DNA of 64,000 nucleotides from Acanthaster planci (taxonomy: Eukaryota; Echinodermata; Asteroidea; Valvatida; Acanthasteridae), in the NCBI RefSeq assembly GCF_001949145.1, contig NW_019091593.1, positions 316,882 through 380,881 of the forward strand, in the 5' to 3' direction. The notes beneath the pieces were generated by a model. That model made no database searches and was not told the DNA's origin. It saw only the letters and a program-made list of their open reading frames with translations. Below, in pieces: positions 48,501 to 59,227 of the stretch (position 1 is its first letter; each line of letters starts with the position of its first letter). A program made the translations under genes and the position numbers.

Positions 48501-51500
48501 NNNNNNNNNNNNNNNNNNNNNNNNNNNNNNNNNNNNNNNNNNNNNNNNNNNNNNNNNNNNNNNNNNNNNNNNNNNNNNNNNNNNNNNNNNNNNNNNNNNN
48601 NNNNNNNNNNNNNNNNNNNNNNNNNNNNNNNNNNNNNNNNNNNNNNNNNNNNNNNNNNNNNNNNNNNNNNNNNNNNNNNNNNNNNNNNNNNNNNNNNNNN
48701 NNNNNNNNNNNNNNNNNNNNNNNNNNNNNNNNNNNNNNNNNNNNNNNNNNNNNNNNNNNNNNNNNNNNNNNNNNNNNNNNNNNNNNNNNNNNNNNNNNNN
48801 NNNNNNNNNNNNNNNNNNNNNNNNAACTTCCAATACATAATTAACATTATTAACATGCGGCTAATTACGAACTGAATATGGACTTCGGCACCAAAATACC
48901 CTCGTCCTCACGACCGCAAACGGTGATCGTTGGCCAACTGCCAAACGGGAAAATGTGCGTTATCGGAGTGAACCACGTGACCTTTCCCCCCGCCCGATTT
49001 CCCACTCAAAGGAGTAGGGGACAGACGCCACCACCGACGGCGTCACCATCGCCGTGGCCGTGGTAGCCCCGATGACGGAAGCTGGTCGGACGAGTCCTCG
49101 GGCGGTGGCGAGGGCGGGCGGGGTCGCCGTAGGGGGCGCCGTCGCCGCCGCCGACGCGACAGCGACGACAGCGGGACATCGCTGGATGACGATGATTACG
49201 ACGGGGAGGGCGGAGCCCGAGGGCGCCGGAGGCGGAGAAGGAGACACCAGCGATCCGGCAGTTATTCAGACAGTTATTCGGGTTCGGATGTAAGTGAAAC
49301 TTCACGAAAGGATGAAAAAAAGAGTGTGATTTCGGCTCTTTTAGTGACTTTTTGGCCGTTGTTCCAATGACACGTTTTAGACAGATGGACAGAAAAAACC
49401 AGTTGAAATCAAATTTAATTGTTAGTCAGTTAAACGCAATTTACCATTCATTCATGAGTGCTGGAATTGGAATAAAAAATTATGTTTAGCTGCATGGTTT
49501 CATTGATTGCTTATTATACAATGATCCAACCGGGCTACAACCCCACTTTCATAGGTTTATCGGTGCGTGTTGCGTGCAGAGATAAGCATTATGAAATTAA
49601 TTCTTTCGTAAACAGTCCTTAATTTCTCTTTTTCTTTCCCCTTCGTAACAAGGATGGGTCTGGAGATAGGAAGGGGCGTGGCCGCAGGGCAGAGGCACAG
49701 AAGACACCGCTACTCAGATGACAGTGACGCAAGCTACTACAGTGATGACGACGACAGCGCCGACAGGCGAGGTCGAAGGAGGAGGGGCAGGAAGGGCGGG
49801 GGCAAAAAAAGTGGCGGAGGTGGACGTAGACGACACCGAGGTGGTGGCAGCAACAGCGGAGGCTACGACTCCAGGGACTACTCCAGCAGCGAAGGTAGCA
49901 CCAACAGCGACCCCGATACCCGCGCCTCGCGCGCTAGACGTAGACACGCACGCGACTCCCAGAGCAAGAACCGGGGCTGGCCATGGCGCCGCGGTTCAGC
50001 CGGCGGCCCGTCCCGCAGTGCTGGCTCCTCCTATGACACATCATCCTCCGTACGCTCCAAATCGAGACAAGAAACACGGGGCCGGAGAAAGGGGGCCTCC
50101 GGAACCAGAGACGGCAGCGGTAGGCAATGTCCCGAGAGACAACCTGCACTGCATGCCGTCCAACCCCCCTCTCCGCCACTTCCACGCCTGGTTTTCCGTA
50201 CCCTATTGACAAACTCAAAAATCACAATTTGTCGATTGTCAATTCATCATTTGTCCTACACAGTCTTGTCCCATCGTTTTGTGTTTGCACATTCGCACAT
50301 ACACATCATCGGATCACATACCAGCGTTGCACCTCATTCGTGTAAAAACAAAGATATGAAAGGGAATCCATAACATTGACACTATGATGGTGAAAGGTAA
50401 ATTAAAGCATCACTTAACTCAGTTTCATTGTGTTGAAAACTGCAAATCACATCCCATTTACTTTGTTGCAGGTTGTCACCTAAAACCTCTTTCTCAAATA
50501 AAAACCTGATCTTTACATAGTCTCTACTAGTTATATTAATGTTCATTCTCTTATATACTCTGGCAAACGATGAAACAACCGATACGTGACGTGTTTACAG
50601 CAATGTTCAGCATTAGTAGTTGCACCGAACTGACCAGGAAACGCTTAATACGAAGTAACGAAACAGCAAATGATGAGCTAAAGAACTAAATCACAATGAC
50701 GTTAAATGAAGCTGGCTGCTTCTACCTGAACGCCAACTTCGTCAGTGTTTTCCTTTAACCTTTCATAAAACATCTATACACAAATTAAATTCGACATATT
50801 TTACAGAGTCACAGTCTTAAGTAACAAACAGTCTTGCAGTTCTGCTCCTTATGGATGGCTAAACTTATGCTTTGTTGACTGTCCAAAAGTCCTAATTTGT
50901 ATTGCTTGTGGTAAACACAAAACATTCAAAATAGTGTTGTACGTTAGATTATTTCGTAAAACATCATCAGTGCAGGTTTATCAAATGAATCTCCTTTTTA
51001 TATCTTGCAGGATCATACTCATCGGGCAGTTCCTATTACAGGTGAGTTTGATATTCTTAAATGTCGATAAACGACCATCTTGCCTTTGCTAATTAAACAA
51101 TAAAATTGGTATTAATTAGATAAAATTGCTTATAATTGCTATTAATTTAATGATCATGATTTGATGATCCTCATGCTTTCACTGATGTTCACCCTTTCAT
51201 TAAATAATTGAGAAGAAAATAATATCTTCTGATAACGAATCAAAATAAAATTTCATAATTCCTCTCGACAATCGTTGGATTATTCCAATTACACCCGAAA
51301 CAATTTGTCATTTATAGATGTGAGTGGGCAAAACAGCACTATGTGTACGTTGCCCGACTGCTCTGTTGAGTTCTTGCAGAATTCTAAAACACATAACAAA
51401 CTACAAACAGGAGCAATACTTTGTTTTTAATTATTTCACCAGCTCCGACGACTTTTCCTCCTCTGAGTCGCTGCCGGTCAGCTCGGAGGTCAGCGACGCT

Positions 51501-54500
51501 AGCGACCCCAGCAGCGTGCACTCCAGCGACATCTCCGACATCGACAGCGCTCTGGACGAGGAAGAGCGGCAGCGCGTCAAGGCACAGAAGAAGGCGCGCA
51601 AGCTGGAGGAGAAGCGGGCGGCTAAGCAGCAGCAGAAGGTGGAAGCCCGGAAGGCCGCTCGGGAGGTCAAGAGAGAACAGATTAGGCAGGAGAAGAAGGA
51701 GCAGAGGCGGGAGAGGAGGAGAGAGAGACGGGGAGACGACGGCGAAGGTCGAAGCAGGGGAAGGGGCAGGGATAGACGGGACAAGAAAAGGTAACTTGGG
51801 GATGCCGAATATCGTGAGGTCCATTTATCGACGAGCACATTGGTTATACAAAGACATCTGAATGCCGAATATCGAAGAGTCCATCTATCGACGAACACAT
51901 TGGTTGCACAAAGACATTAGAATGTCGAACATCGAACATCAAACTACATAAAGTGCATTAGGTTTATTTGACTTTTGAACTTGAAATTAACTACATCATC
52001 ATTCGTTGCCAGGCGTCATCACACGCCGACCAGTCGCTCGGTGAGCGCCTGCAGTAGCGTCTCTAGTGTTCACAGTGACGAGATCTCGGATGTAGACAGC
52101 GCTCTCGTCGGCGAGGAAAGAGAACGCGCTATCGAGGCCAAGAAAACCAAGAAGAAGGCGGAGAAAAGGGTGGTTAAGCAGAAGGAGAAGGTGGAGAAGG
52201 TCCAGGAGGAACACAGACAGAAAAGGCGAGAAAAGGAACAAAAAAGGTAAACCAACGATCTTTGTCATAAAGCTTGACTTACACCAAGATCTTCTGAATT
52301 AGTTTTTTGTTTCAATTGGCATGATCAGATATGGGTTCTAAATTACATAGAATGGTGCACCGGTGCTTTTTACATACTGTCTTGTAAGGAATGCTATTTT
52401 CACCTTCACATTGGTTAACTCTCGCGCAGGATGAAACGCGAGATTGAGCGAGAGATGGAGCGGATGAGCACGCCGAGCGACATCAGCAGCGTACGAAGCA
52501 GCGACGTGTCGAGCCTGAGCGATGCCGAAGAGCTGACGGAGGAGCAGCGGGCCCTAAAGAAGGAGGAGAAGAAGCAGAAGAAGAAGGAAGAAAAGAAGAA
52601 AGAGAGGAAGATGTTAAAGGCTGTACAAAAGGTCATGGCTAAAAGGTAAAGAAAGTGCTGCCTATTGACTGTCTCATAAACACCGTGTCTGTCGAACAAA
52701 GCTTCCTGTGTTTTTGAGGTAAACGGTGCCTTTCCCCATATACGTTTTATGGGTGCGTTGCGTACTTGATGCGCTCATGCGTTTCACTTTTACGGACACA
52801 AAAATCGACTCCATGAACATAACACACTTGTGGGTTCCGTTCGGCCGTCAAATCACCCCAGGAGCGATTTTGACAGACACGCATTGCTTGGCCCAAGTGC
52901 TGACGCGCATATGGAAAGGCCCCTTTATATGTGAAGTCTGGCTTTCTTTGTAAGGATCAGGTTTTCTCGTATTGTGTCTGAATGCATCTATTGGTCGACA
53001 GAGTTTCAAATTTTGACAAATTTCCTGTCTGTTTAAATACCAATCAGTGATACAAAAATGAACAGGCCTACAATAATAGGTCCAAGGGGTGCCAGTATTC
53101 AACGCAGTGCCTCCTCCAAAAATGTTATTGCGACATAAACCTGTATTACTGTATTTTAAAAACATTTTTGGGGCAAACGGTGATAATTCTATCAAAAATA
53201 GAGATTTTATAAATTTCAGGCACAGTTGTGCTGAAGTGATTTATTTTCCCTACACTAACAAGATTGAAATTAGCATTTATCAAGTCAACCTTCAGACAAA
53301 AATCCAACATTATGATTTCACTTTTTGTGATGAATACCGTACTTCAACCACACTTAAACTATCATCAAAAACCTGCACGGAGCCTTTCCAGTTACATATA
53401 TTCTTTTTAGAAGTAGGAGTTTTATACTTAAAAGGATAGGTTTCTCTTAACTGAACTTCCAATACACCTTTCTCAGGAGAAATCGCAGGGGATCTGGCTC
53501 TTCCGACGATTCCTATGCTAGAGGGAAGCAGGATTTCTACGACCTCCCACCGGAAGTGCAAAAAACAATGGTGAAATACTCAAAGGGCAGTAAACGCCGT
53601 TTCTTGGAGGAAGAAGGGATGCAGTGGCTAGAGTAAGTCAAACACACGAAATATGAGTGGATTGTAAACCTTTTTATAATTTACTTCTGGCATCACGTTA
53701 AAATAACCTGACCCTTCACTAAGAACCATGGAGGAATGGTTGAACGTTCTTGACGCTTACCAAGCAGGACAGCACAGTTATTCTGAATCCTTTTTTTTGC
53801 GGTGAGACAAAAGCCTAATTCTTTGAGATATTAAAAGTGTGTCCAGGGTTCTTTGTGATGTATTGAGCATCTGATTTTTTTCAGCGACTGGAAAAATAAA
53901 AAGGAACGTGAAAAAAGAAAACGGGAAAGAAAGAAAAACAAGAAGGAAAAGGAAGAATTTACAGGTACGTCGAAAAGACGAGAGTGCTGTAATACCTAGT
54001 ACTTCAGTTATTGTAGATATTGAACGATGTCCAGGGAAATTCGTACCGATGGTCGAAATAACTTCAAATTTCGTGCCGTTAAAGAATTATTTTATCGCCA
54101 TCACTATCGTAAAAGCGGTAGCGTCTCTAGTGGGTAGGCTTCCCTCTGGAGACTTGACCATTTGAAACGGTTTTACGACTCTGTTTGGGATTATAGAAAT
54201 GGAGAGTAAATATAGAATAAATGCACCCATTCTGCATTTAACTCAAAGTATATAATTAAAGTTTCAATGATAATGAACTACTGCACGAGCTCGATAATCA
54301 TATCAGATGAAGGGTTCAGTTTATCTTGCTGGGCTTCAGTCAGCGTAATCCAATCGCAACCGTAACAGGCGAGACGGTAGAATTGCGGGCGCCCGACGGC
54401 CGGGTCATACGTGTGCCCAAGACCAGCATGTACGACGTGTGGAAGCAGGCCCGGAAAATCCGGCTAAAGAAGGACGGCACGGTGGCCCGCGACAGCGACT

Positions 54501-57500
54501 CGGACGCTGAGTCCATCGAGCTGGACTCAGAGGGCAACATGGTCAACCAGCCCAAGACTGTAGAGCTGAAGGACCCCAGCTACTATGTCAAGTGGGAGGG
54601 GTTCGCCGAGACTCCCGAACCGCCTGCCACGCCCACACAGGGCGGCAAGATCAAGTGTAAGTACTGAAGAGATTTAGATAATTGCTGCAATCTTAACTGC
54701 CATAGAACCACCTCCTGTGGTCAAACCTGACCTATCCTTAGCGGTCCAAGCTTAACATTCACAAACCTGATAATCTATTCCATCCAATACAGGCTAACCC
54801 TTTAGTAACAGCCTACTAACCAGCCAAACGGACGTAACATGTAACCCAAATCAAACCTCACTCAACCAAGCCCAATAACACCCCAGCCCAGCCAAGCCCA
54901 GCCAAGCGTAAACAAGCCCAATCCAACTCAGCCCAACCAAGCCCAGCCAAGCCCAACCCAGCTCAGGCAAACTCAATCTATAGCCAATCCCCGCCCAACC
55001 CCAACCAAACCAGCCCAACCGAAGCCAACCCTGTACGGCCTAGCCCATTTCAAACCAATCCCAGCCTAACCCAATCAAAGCAACCTAACCTTGCCAAATC
55101 TTACAATACCAACAGTTCATACTTGAAACGATAATCAACCGGTAAAGCAGTTGATTGTTTTGCAAAGGGCAACATGATGAATGCAATTCTTGGGATGGTC
55201 ACTGAAATTTGGAACCAGAACTTGAAAGCAGTGGTTCGCCAAAGTGATTCCAGCTGAGCATTGTTTAAAATTTATTTTTTGAATTTTTTTTCATAACAAT
55301 GTGCCCTCTGTATCCAGTCCAAGGCGTGCGTAAGGTACAACATGCTTTTCGTAAGGACAAGGGTTTCTTGGCTGATCATCTGCGAAAGGTCCTGGACACT
55401 GCCTCGGAGCTAAGTGACCCTAAGCCGGGAGAACGTGGAGATGCTATCGGTGGCCGTGACAGGGGTAACATGTTAAAATGGGGGATCCGTGATATAAGTC
55501 CAGGTTTTTTTCTCTGTAGAAAGAGGCCAGGGACTCATAGAAGGGACTCAAAACATTTCTATCGAGTCACATACTTTAATTAGACTACATCTGCGGTGTA
55601 TTAGGTTTCAGACTTTGCCATGCGGTGAAATTAAATCAAACAAGGGGTTATGTGGTAAACCTTACGTTCGACAAACTGGCAGAGACGACTATAGCCAAGG
55701 ACGCTTACTGTATTATAATACTCCAAAATCTCAAGTACGCTAGTTTTTGAAATTAATCACTTCATACTAAATAGCCGTGAAGAGTTTTCGAATTTGATTC
55801 CTGGCCTATTATTCTGTCTGGACATTGTTGACAACGGACCTGATTTTCGAAAGAGTACATTATCTTGACGATATCTACTTGGCAGGTGCTTGGGAGTCTG
55901 TTGATTTTATCAGCCATTTCCGACTGGTGGAGAGTTACAAGTTGGATCCACTAGGCAGGGCGTTTGTGGTTGAAGACGAGGACTACGACTGCTCCCTGAA
56001 TGGCCAGGTCGGTTAACAGCAAAGTTGACATTTTGATATCAACCTTGGATACCTTTGATTTTTTCTTAAGCCGCCAAAAATGGCTATTGTTCTCGTCTTT
56101 AATACACTTTTCACTTCACTATTCTGGTTCATAGTTTGAAACTGCATGATTGATGATCTCTATTTTGTGAGGCATCATTCACGAGATTGTCTTCCTAGAT
56201 CGTGTCCCTCCAATCTATTTTATTGTTACTTGGAATGTTTCAAACGTTTTTCAGTTACCGGGGTTCATCTTAATTTAAACATATGTTTATTGCATCTTCA
56301 ATCTGAGATCTGTTAAAAGATTTAAAGTCATTGCTATGCTTTTGAATCAATATAGCTAGATTATCAATAAGATTTCTCCTTGTCATTTTTTCACAGGAGA
56401 TGCGTTCTGCTATAGAGGGCGTACCTTTTCTTTCATCAATCAAGCCAAAGCAACTGGAATACGTACTCAAAGTAATATAAAAACCTATCTGTTCTTTTTT
56501 TAGCAGCCTTCAAAAGCATTCTGAATTAAGTAACGATCAGTATAATATACAACTTCCATTCCCTTAGCTTTTCCCACATTTCGTGTCACATAAGAAGGAA
56601 TTTTAAGGATGTTTGTTTCGGTTATTGAACCATTTGCCATTTGCGTCTTCAGGTACTGAACATCGATGACCATAGCGCTGTTAGCTTCAAGATGTTTGCT
56701 GTTGTGGCAGGGGTGTGCGAGAGAATGTGCAACATGGAGTAAGTATGGAAACCAAAGTATTTGCTTTTTGTTGTATTCTTATTAAAAATGTTAGTGTTTG
56801 AAGATGCTTTAATTAAGAAGATTGAAAGGATTGTTTGTCGGATCTTTCATCCAGCTCCTTCGGCAAGTACATTTTGGACAAAACTGACCTGCTGGATATT
56901 GCCCGCAAGATGGCGCTGTACAAGGTAAGCATACTTCAGTCGAGCAGTTAATTATGTTTTTCATCAGCCATGGTACTTTTCGTTGAATTATTTGAAATAT
57001 ATGAAAGATAATCGAATATTTTCTGATCCTAAGAGACAAGACCTGGAAGTTTTGATATGAATGGAACAAGCTGGTTGTAATTTAATTATCTTCCTAATGA
57101 TAACATTAATTCAGATTACACGATACAGACACTTGGCCCCAATTTAGTCCAAACCAGGAAGAAGGCTGCACGGGAAAAGAAAGTATGGAAGAGTGTGGTG
57201 CGCGTAATTAATGTGGCATACCAGTTACCTATATTTTTAGACTTTGTGCTTGTTTCATTTAAAAGTAATCATACCTTTAGGCCTATATTAAATCTCCTAC
57301 CCCATGGAGATAAACCCTCAAGTTTTAGGGTTCTTGAAACTTACACATTTATCCATCATTTTAAAGTGAACATTACAAAGACTCTTTGTGATCTGTCTTT
57401 GGTAGTCTATTTTCTATTGCAACGTGAACTCTGAGCGAAGCGAGAACCACATCACCGCGGAGTCCCTGCGGATCGAGCTGATGGCAGGTGGGCTGAACAG

Positions 57501-59227
57501 GGAACAAGAACGGTACATCATGTCCAAGATGAATCCTAATGAATATGGAGAGGTGCGTGCCAAGAGAAAACTAATGGGATACTGAGGAATAAAGCTGAAA
57601 ACAGGGCTACTACGGACTCACTCTCCGCTCATGTCTGCATGCTACATGCGTAAACTTTGCTCAGTGGGAGTCTACTTCTAATATATATTTATATTATTTT
57701 TTATTATTATTTATATAAAAAGAATTTTAATTCCTTGAATGGTATAATATCGAACACTATGACGGATTTTTAGTTCAAATCAAAGCAGAGGATTGGGTTA
57801 CCTTTCTCCGTACGCAGGTTAATTTTCTGCACTCTGGTTGGTCAGAGCACTAGACTTTGTAGTATGGATAAGACCATAAGTCCACGTGGCTGGGACGGCT
57901 TTAAGCTTATATTTTTAAAGTAGGTTTCTTGAATACCAGCATAGAAAAAAATCACCTACATGTTGAACTGATCTGATCTACCAAACTGCGCAACCATCGT
58001 ATCGGACATGTGTAAACCAAGCTTGTTAACATCATGCCAGGTTCACTTAGAAAGTCGATATTTTGACCCGCGCTGTTGAGAATATCAACTGGCTACATCC
58101 AGGCAAATTATTTTCAAAACATCTGAGTCCAAGTTAAATCTATACAAATGAGTCTGAAAGTATTGCGTTTGTGCCTAAATTAGCTGGGACGGAATTCTTA
58201 CATTTTCCCCTGTATCGTCGATGTGTATTTTGTTTTAAACTGCTCCCAATTTTCACAAGAAACAGCGACATACCGTTCTTGCAGAATTGGCCATTTTTCC
58301 AAAATGTGAACTTTTGTTCTTCGCACATGAGCTCACTTCACGGGCCGACACTCTCAAGGTGCCTGTACAGGATTTAAAATTTAAAAAAAGACTTGTAAAA
58401 AAGCCCGATTCAAAAAGTCTTGTTTAGACAAATTCAGTCCATTCGGGGTGAAAGGTGCAGTTAAAAGTGTTGTAGTTATCGTTTCTTACTCCTGGCTTCA
58501 GATTTCCTTCTTTGACTACATGGCCTACATCCCACTCTTCCTCTCCATGCACGAGAACATTATCAACAACCCGCTAGACCGGCAAGAGAAGTACACCAGG
58601 CTGGACCGGGCCGAGGTCCAGCGGGACATGAACCCACTGGGCCTGCCATTGCAGCGCACGTACCTTAACGCCCCGAAGGAGATCTTCCCATCTGGCATCC
58701 CGGTGATGCGGATGGGCGAGGACAGGGCACCAGCCCCGGTAAGGGAATTCATCGAGAGGGGAGAACTGCTGGACGGTGCCCCGGTGGGAGGGAAGACCGG
58801 AAGGTATAGTTAATGTAATCTGGCACTTAACATTTTTCAGTCGTTTCAGTGAATGACATATCGATTTTTAATTGAAGAAAGCTTTTCGTTGTAAAAATAT
58901 TGCACCTTGAAAAAGAATATGGATATACTCCCCAAATTTTATTTCAGAACAAATATTATACATCATAGTTTAGCTAACAGGAAACTACATATTTTTGAAG
59001 AAATTTCACTGATATTTATTGGAATAATGCTTTTGTAAATTGTCTTTCCCAAACGCACTTTCTGTGATGGTTCAAAAAGTTTAAAATTTATAAAATTAAA
59101 TAAATTGAAAAGAAAATTTGTCTTTCTCTATTTTTCCAGACTGCCAAGCATCATTCAGAAGTCTTCGAGTCCAATGAGCGCCAAGAGGGGTGGACGGGGC
59201 AAAAACGTCTCCATGTCCCTACCCTGA
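36600..59227 (+). CDS. Unnamed multi-exon protein with Arg/His-Ser/Asp-rich middle, coiled coils and EF-hand-like C-terminus
   Basis: I do not recognise a named family. Exons: 36600-36915, 37414-37532, 39865-39975, 40853-40915, 41587-41664, 42820-42889, 43577-43792, 45127-45226, 45699-45961, 46438-46804, 47928-48073, one probably starting at 48147 and lost in the gap, 49012-49289, 49653-50119 (or from 49666), 51011-51041, 51443-51790, 52013-52246, 52430-52645, 53477-53632, 53885-53964, about 54340-54656, 55318-55464, 55886-56007, 56397-56471, 56653-56738, 56855-56924, 57436-57552, 58502-58803 and 59140-59227 (stop TGA). This is about 1,660 residues plus the missing exon. Phases agree at nearly every junction; the exceptions are at 49653 and 54340. 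ATG 36600 is chosen because it opens the first exon after an in-frame stop. No signal peptide or membrane segment is seen. Automatic pipelines might call it an SR-repetitive-matrix or trichohyalin-like protein on composition alone, which I would not accept as function. Confidence 0.75.
41687..42095. mobile_element. Foldback (long terminal inverted repeat) element
   Basis: The left arm (41687-41751) starts AATGGACCTTTCCCATGAAA and ends CCACTGGTTGGC. The right arm (42031-42095) is its inverted copy, starting GCCAACCAGTGG and ending TTTCATGGGAAAGGTCCATT. Both arms are 65 nt with a few mismatches, separated by about 280 nt without a coding capacity that I trust. No target-site duplication is evident. 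It lies in an intron of the third gene, 22 nt after the donor of exon 41587-41664. Confidence 0.7.
42960..43500 (+). repeat. Degenerate GGTTGAG/GAAATGAG-rich low-complexity stretch
   Basis: This intronic stretch repeats words such as AAGGTTGAG, GGTTGAGG, GAGGTTAAG and GTTGGAAATAAG at irregular spacing, consistent with an old purine-rich minisatellite. No exon is seen between 42889 and 43577. Confidence 0.3.
47521..47604. repeat. Imperfect 84-nt palindrome in an intron
   Basis: AAACTAGTCTCCCTC at the left pairs with GAGGGCTAGTTT at the right. Inside, GGATCCATGAAGCATTCT pairs with AGAATGTTTCATGGATC across a 15-nt loop. It looks like a very small foldback element or a stable hairpin. No protein or target duplication is seen. 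Confidence 0.6.
48162..48824. other. Assembly gap (663 N) inside the third gene
   Basis: The run of N begins 15 nt after a strong acceptor (pyrimidine-rich tract then CAG at 48144-48146). An exon therefore probably starts at 48147 and is lost. Long open frames drawn across the gap are artefacts. Confidence 0.99.
51443..52645 (+). other. Three homologous charged coiled-coil exons
   Basis: Exons 51443-51790, 52013-52246 and 52430-52645 all begin and end in phase 2, splitting an Arg or Ser codon. Each holds the same layout: a Ser/Asp motif (SSVHSSDISDIDSAL, then SSVHSDEISDVDSAL, then SSVRSSDVSSLSDAEEL), an acidic turn, and a long Lys/Glu/Arg helix (for example KAQKKARKLEEKRAAKQQQK and EAKKTKKKAEKRVVKQKEK). 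The heptad-like charge pattern predicts long single helices or coiled coils. The best explanation is tandem exon duplication. Confidence 0.75.
51801..51940 (+). repeat. 60-nt direct tandem repeat, about 2.3 copies
   Basis: Copies start at 51801, 51861 and 51921 (partial), exactly 60 nt apart. Shared words include ATGCCGAATATCG, TATCGACGA and CACATTGGTT. The array begins 11 nt after the donor of exon 51443-51790. Confidence 0.85.
52723..52925 (+). mobile_element. MITE-like element, copy 2
   Basis: It has the same family and orientation as the copy at 864-1053. The left end is ACGGTGCCTTTCCCCATAT and the right end is CATATGGAAAGGCCCCTT. The interior shares GCGTTTCACTTTTACG, AAAAATCGACTCCATGAAC and GTTCGGCCGTCAAAT. 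It lies in the intron between exons 52430-52645 and 53477-53632 of the third gene. Confidence 0.65.
53477..55464 (+). other. Linker region between coiled coil and C-terminal domain (4 exons)
   Basis: Exon 53477-53632 reads DFYDLPPEVQKTMVKYSKG and exon 53885-53964 is Lys/Glu-rich (DDWKNKKEREKRKRERKK). Exon about 54340-54656 has a compact, conserved-looking segment (ETVELRAPDGRVIRVPKTSM, then VKWEGFAETPEPPATPTQGG). Exon 55318-55464 reads RKVQHAFRKDKGFLADHLRK. The donor at 53964 is phase 1, but the acceptor of the next exon fits phase 2 or 0, so a small exon may be missing between them. Confidence 0.6.
54720..55095 (+). repeat. CCCAA/CCAAGCCCAG-type simple repeat
   Basis: An almost continuous, C- and A-rich degenerate array of words such as CCCAGCCAAGCCCAG, AACCAAGCCC and CCAACCAAACC fills the intron between exons 54340-54656 and 55318-55464. 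It has no long open frame with meaning. Confidence 0.75.
55886..59227 (+). other. C-terminal domain with degenerate EF-hand-like helix-loop-helix segments (8 exons)
   Basis: Eight exons join in phase. The segment KQLEYVLKVLNIDDHSAVSF (56397-56738) and the segment LNREQERYIMSKMNPNEYGE followed by ISFFDYMAYIPLF (57436-57552 into 58502-58803) have the helix-loop-helix layout of EF-hands. The second loop has Asn, Asn, Gly and Asp where calcium ligands or the central Gly would be, but Tyr and Glu replace other ligands, so calcium binding is doubtful. The tail is basic (SAKRGGRGKN) and ends at TGA 59225-59227. A good donor-like site near 58738 inside exon 58502-58803 may allow alternative splicing. 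Confidence 0.6.

Larger units (their letters stand above)
45127..51041 (+). other. Arg/His-rich and Ser/Asp-rich repetitive region of the third gene
   Basis: Consecutive exons alternate basic blocks with acidic/serine blocks. Examples are RRGRHHRRYSDSDSFESG (45699-45961), RHHRGRHHDDYSDEYSSGSS (46438-46804), RSYSDESDLSCEDADG (47928-48073), RRGRRRRRRRDSDDSGTS (49012-49289) and HRRHRYSDDSDASYYSDDDD (49653-50119). True RS dipeptide runs of splicing SR proteins are not dominant; the pattern is R/H/G blocks followed by S/D/Y blocks. The region is expected to be disordered. A tiny 31-nt exon (51011-51041, GSYSSGSSYY) ends it. One exon is lost in the assembly gap, and one exon has a frame problem at its start. 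Confidence 0.7.

Noticed and set aside
48113-48875. Long open frames on both strands across the N run
   Set aside because: They consist of unknown bases only and carry no evidence of coding.
58738-58746. Internal donor-like site CCCCG|GTAAGG inside exon 58502-58803
   Set aside because: The open frame continues past it and joins the last exon in phase at 58803. It is kept only as a possible alternative site.
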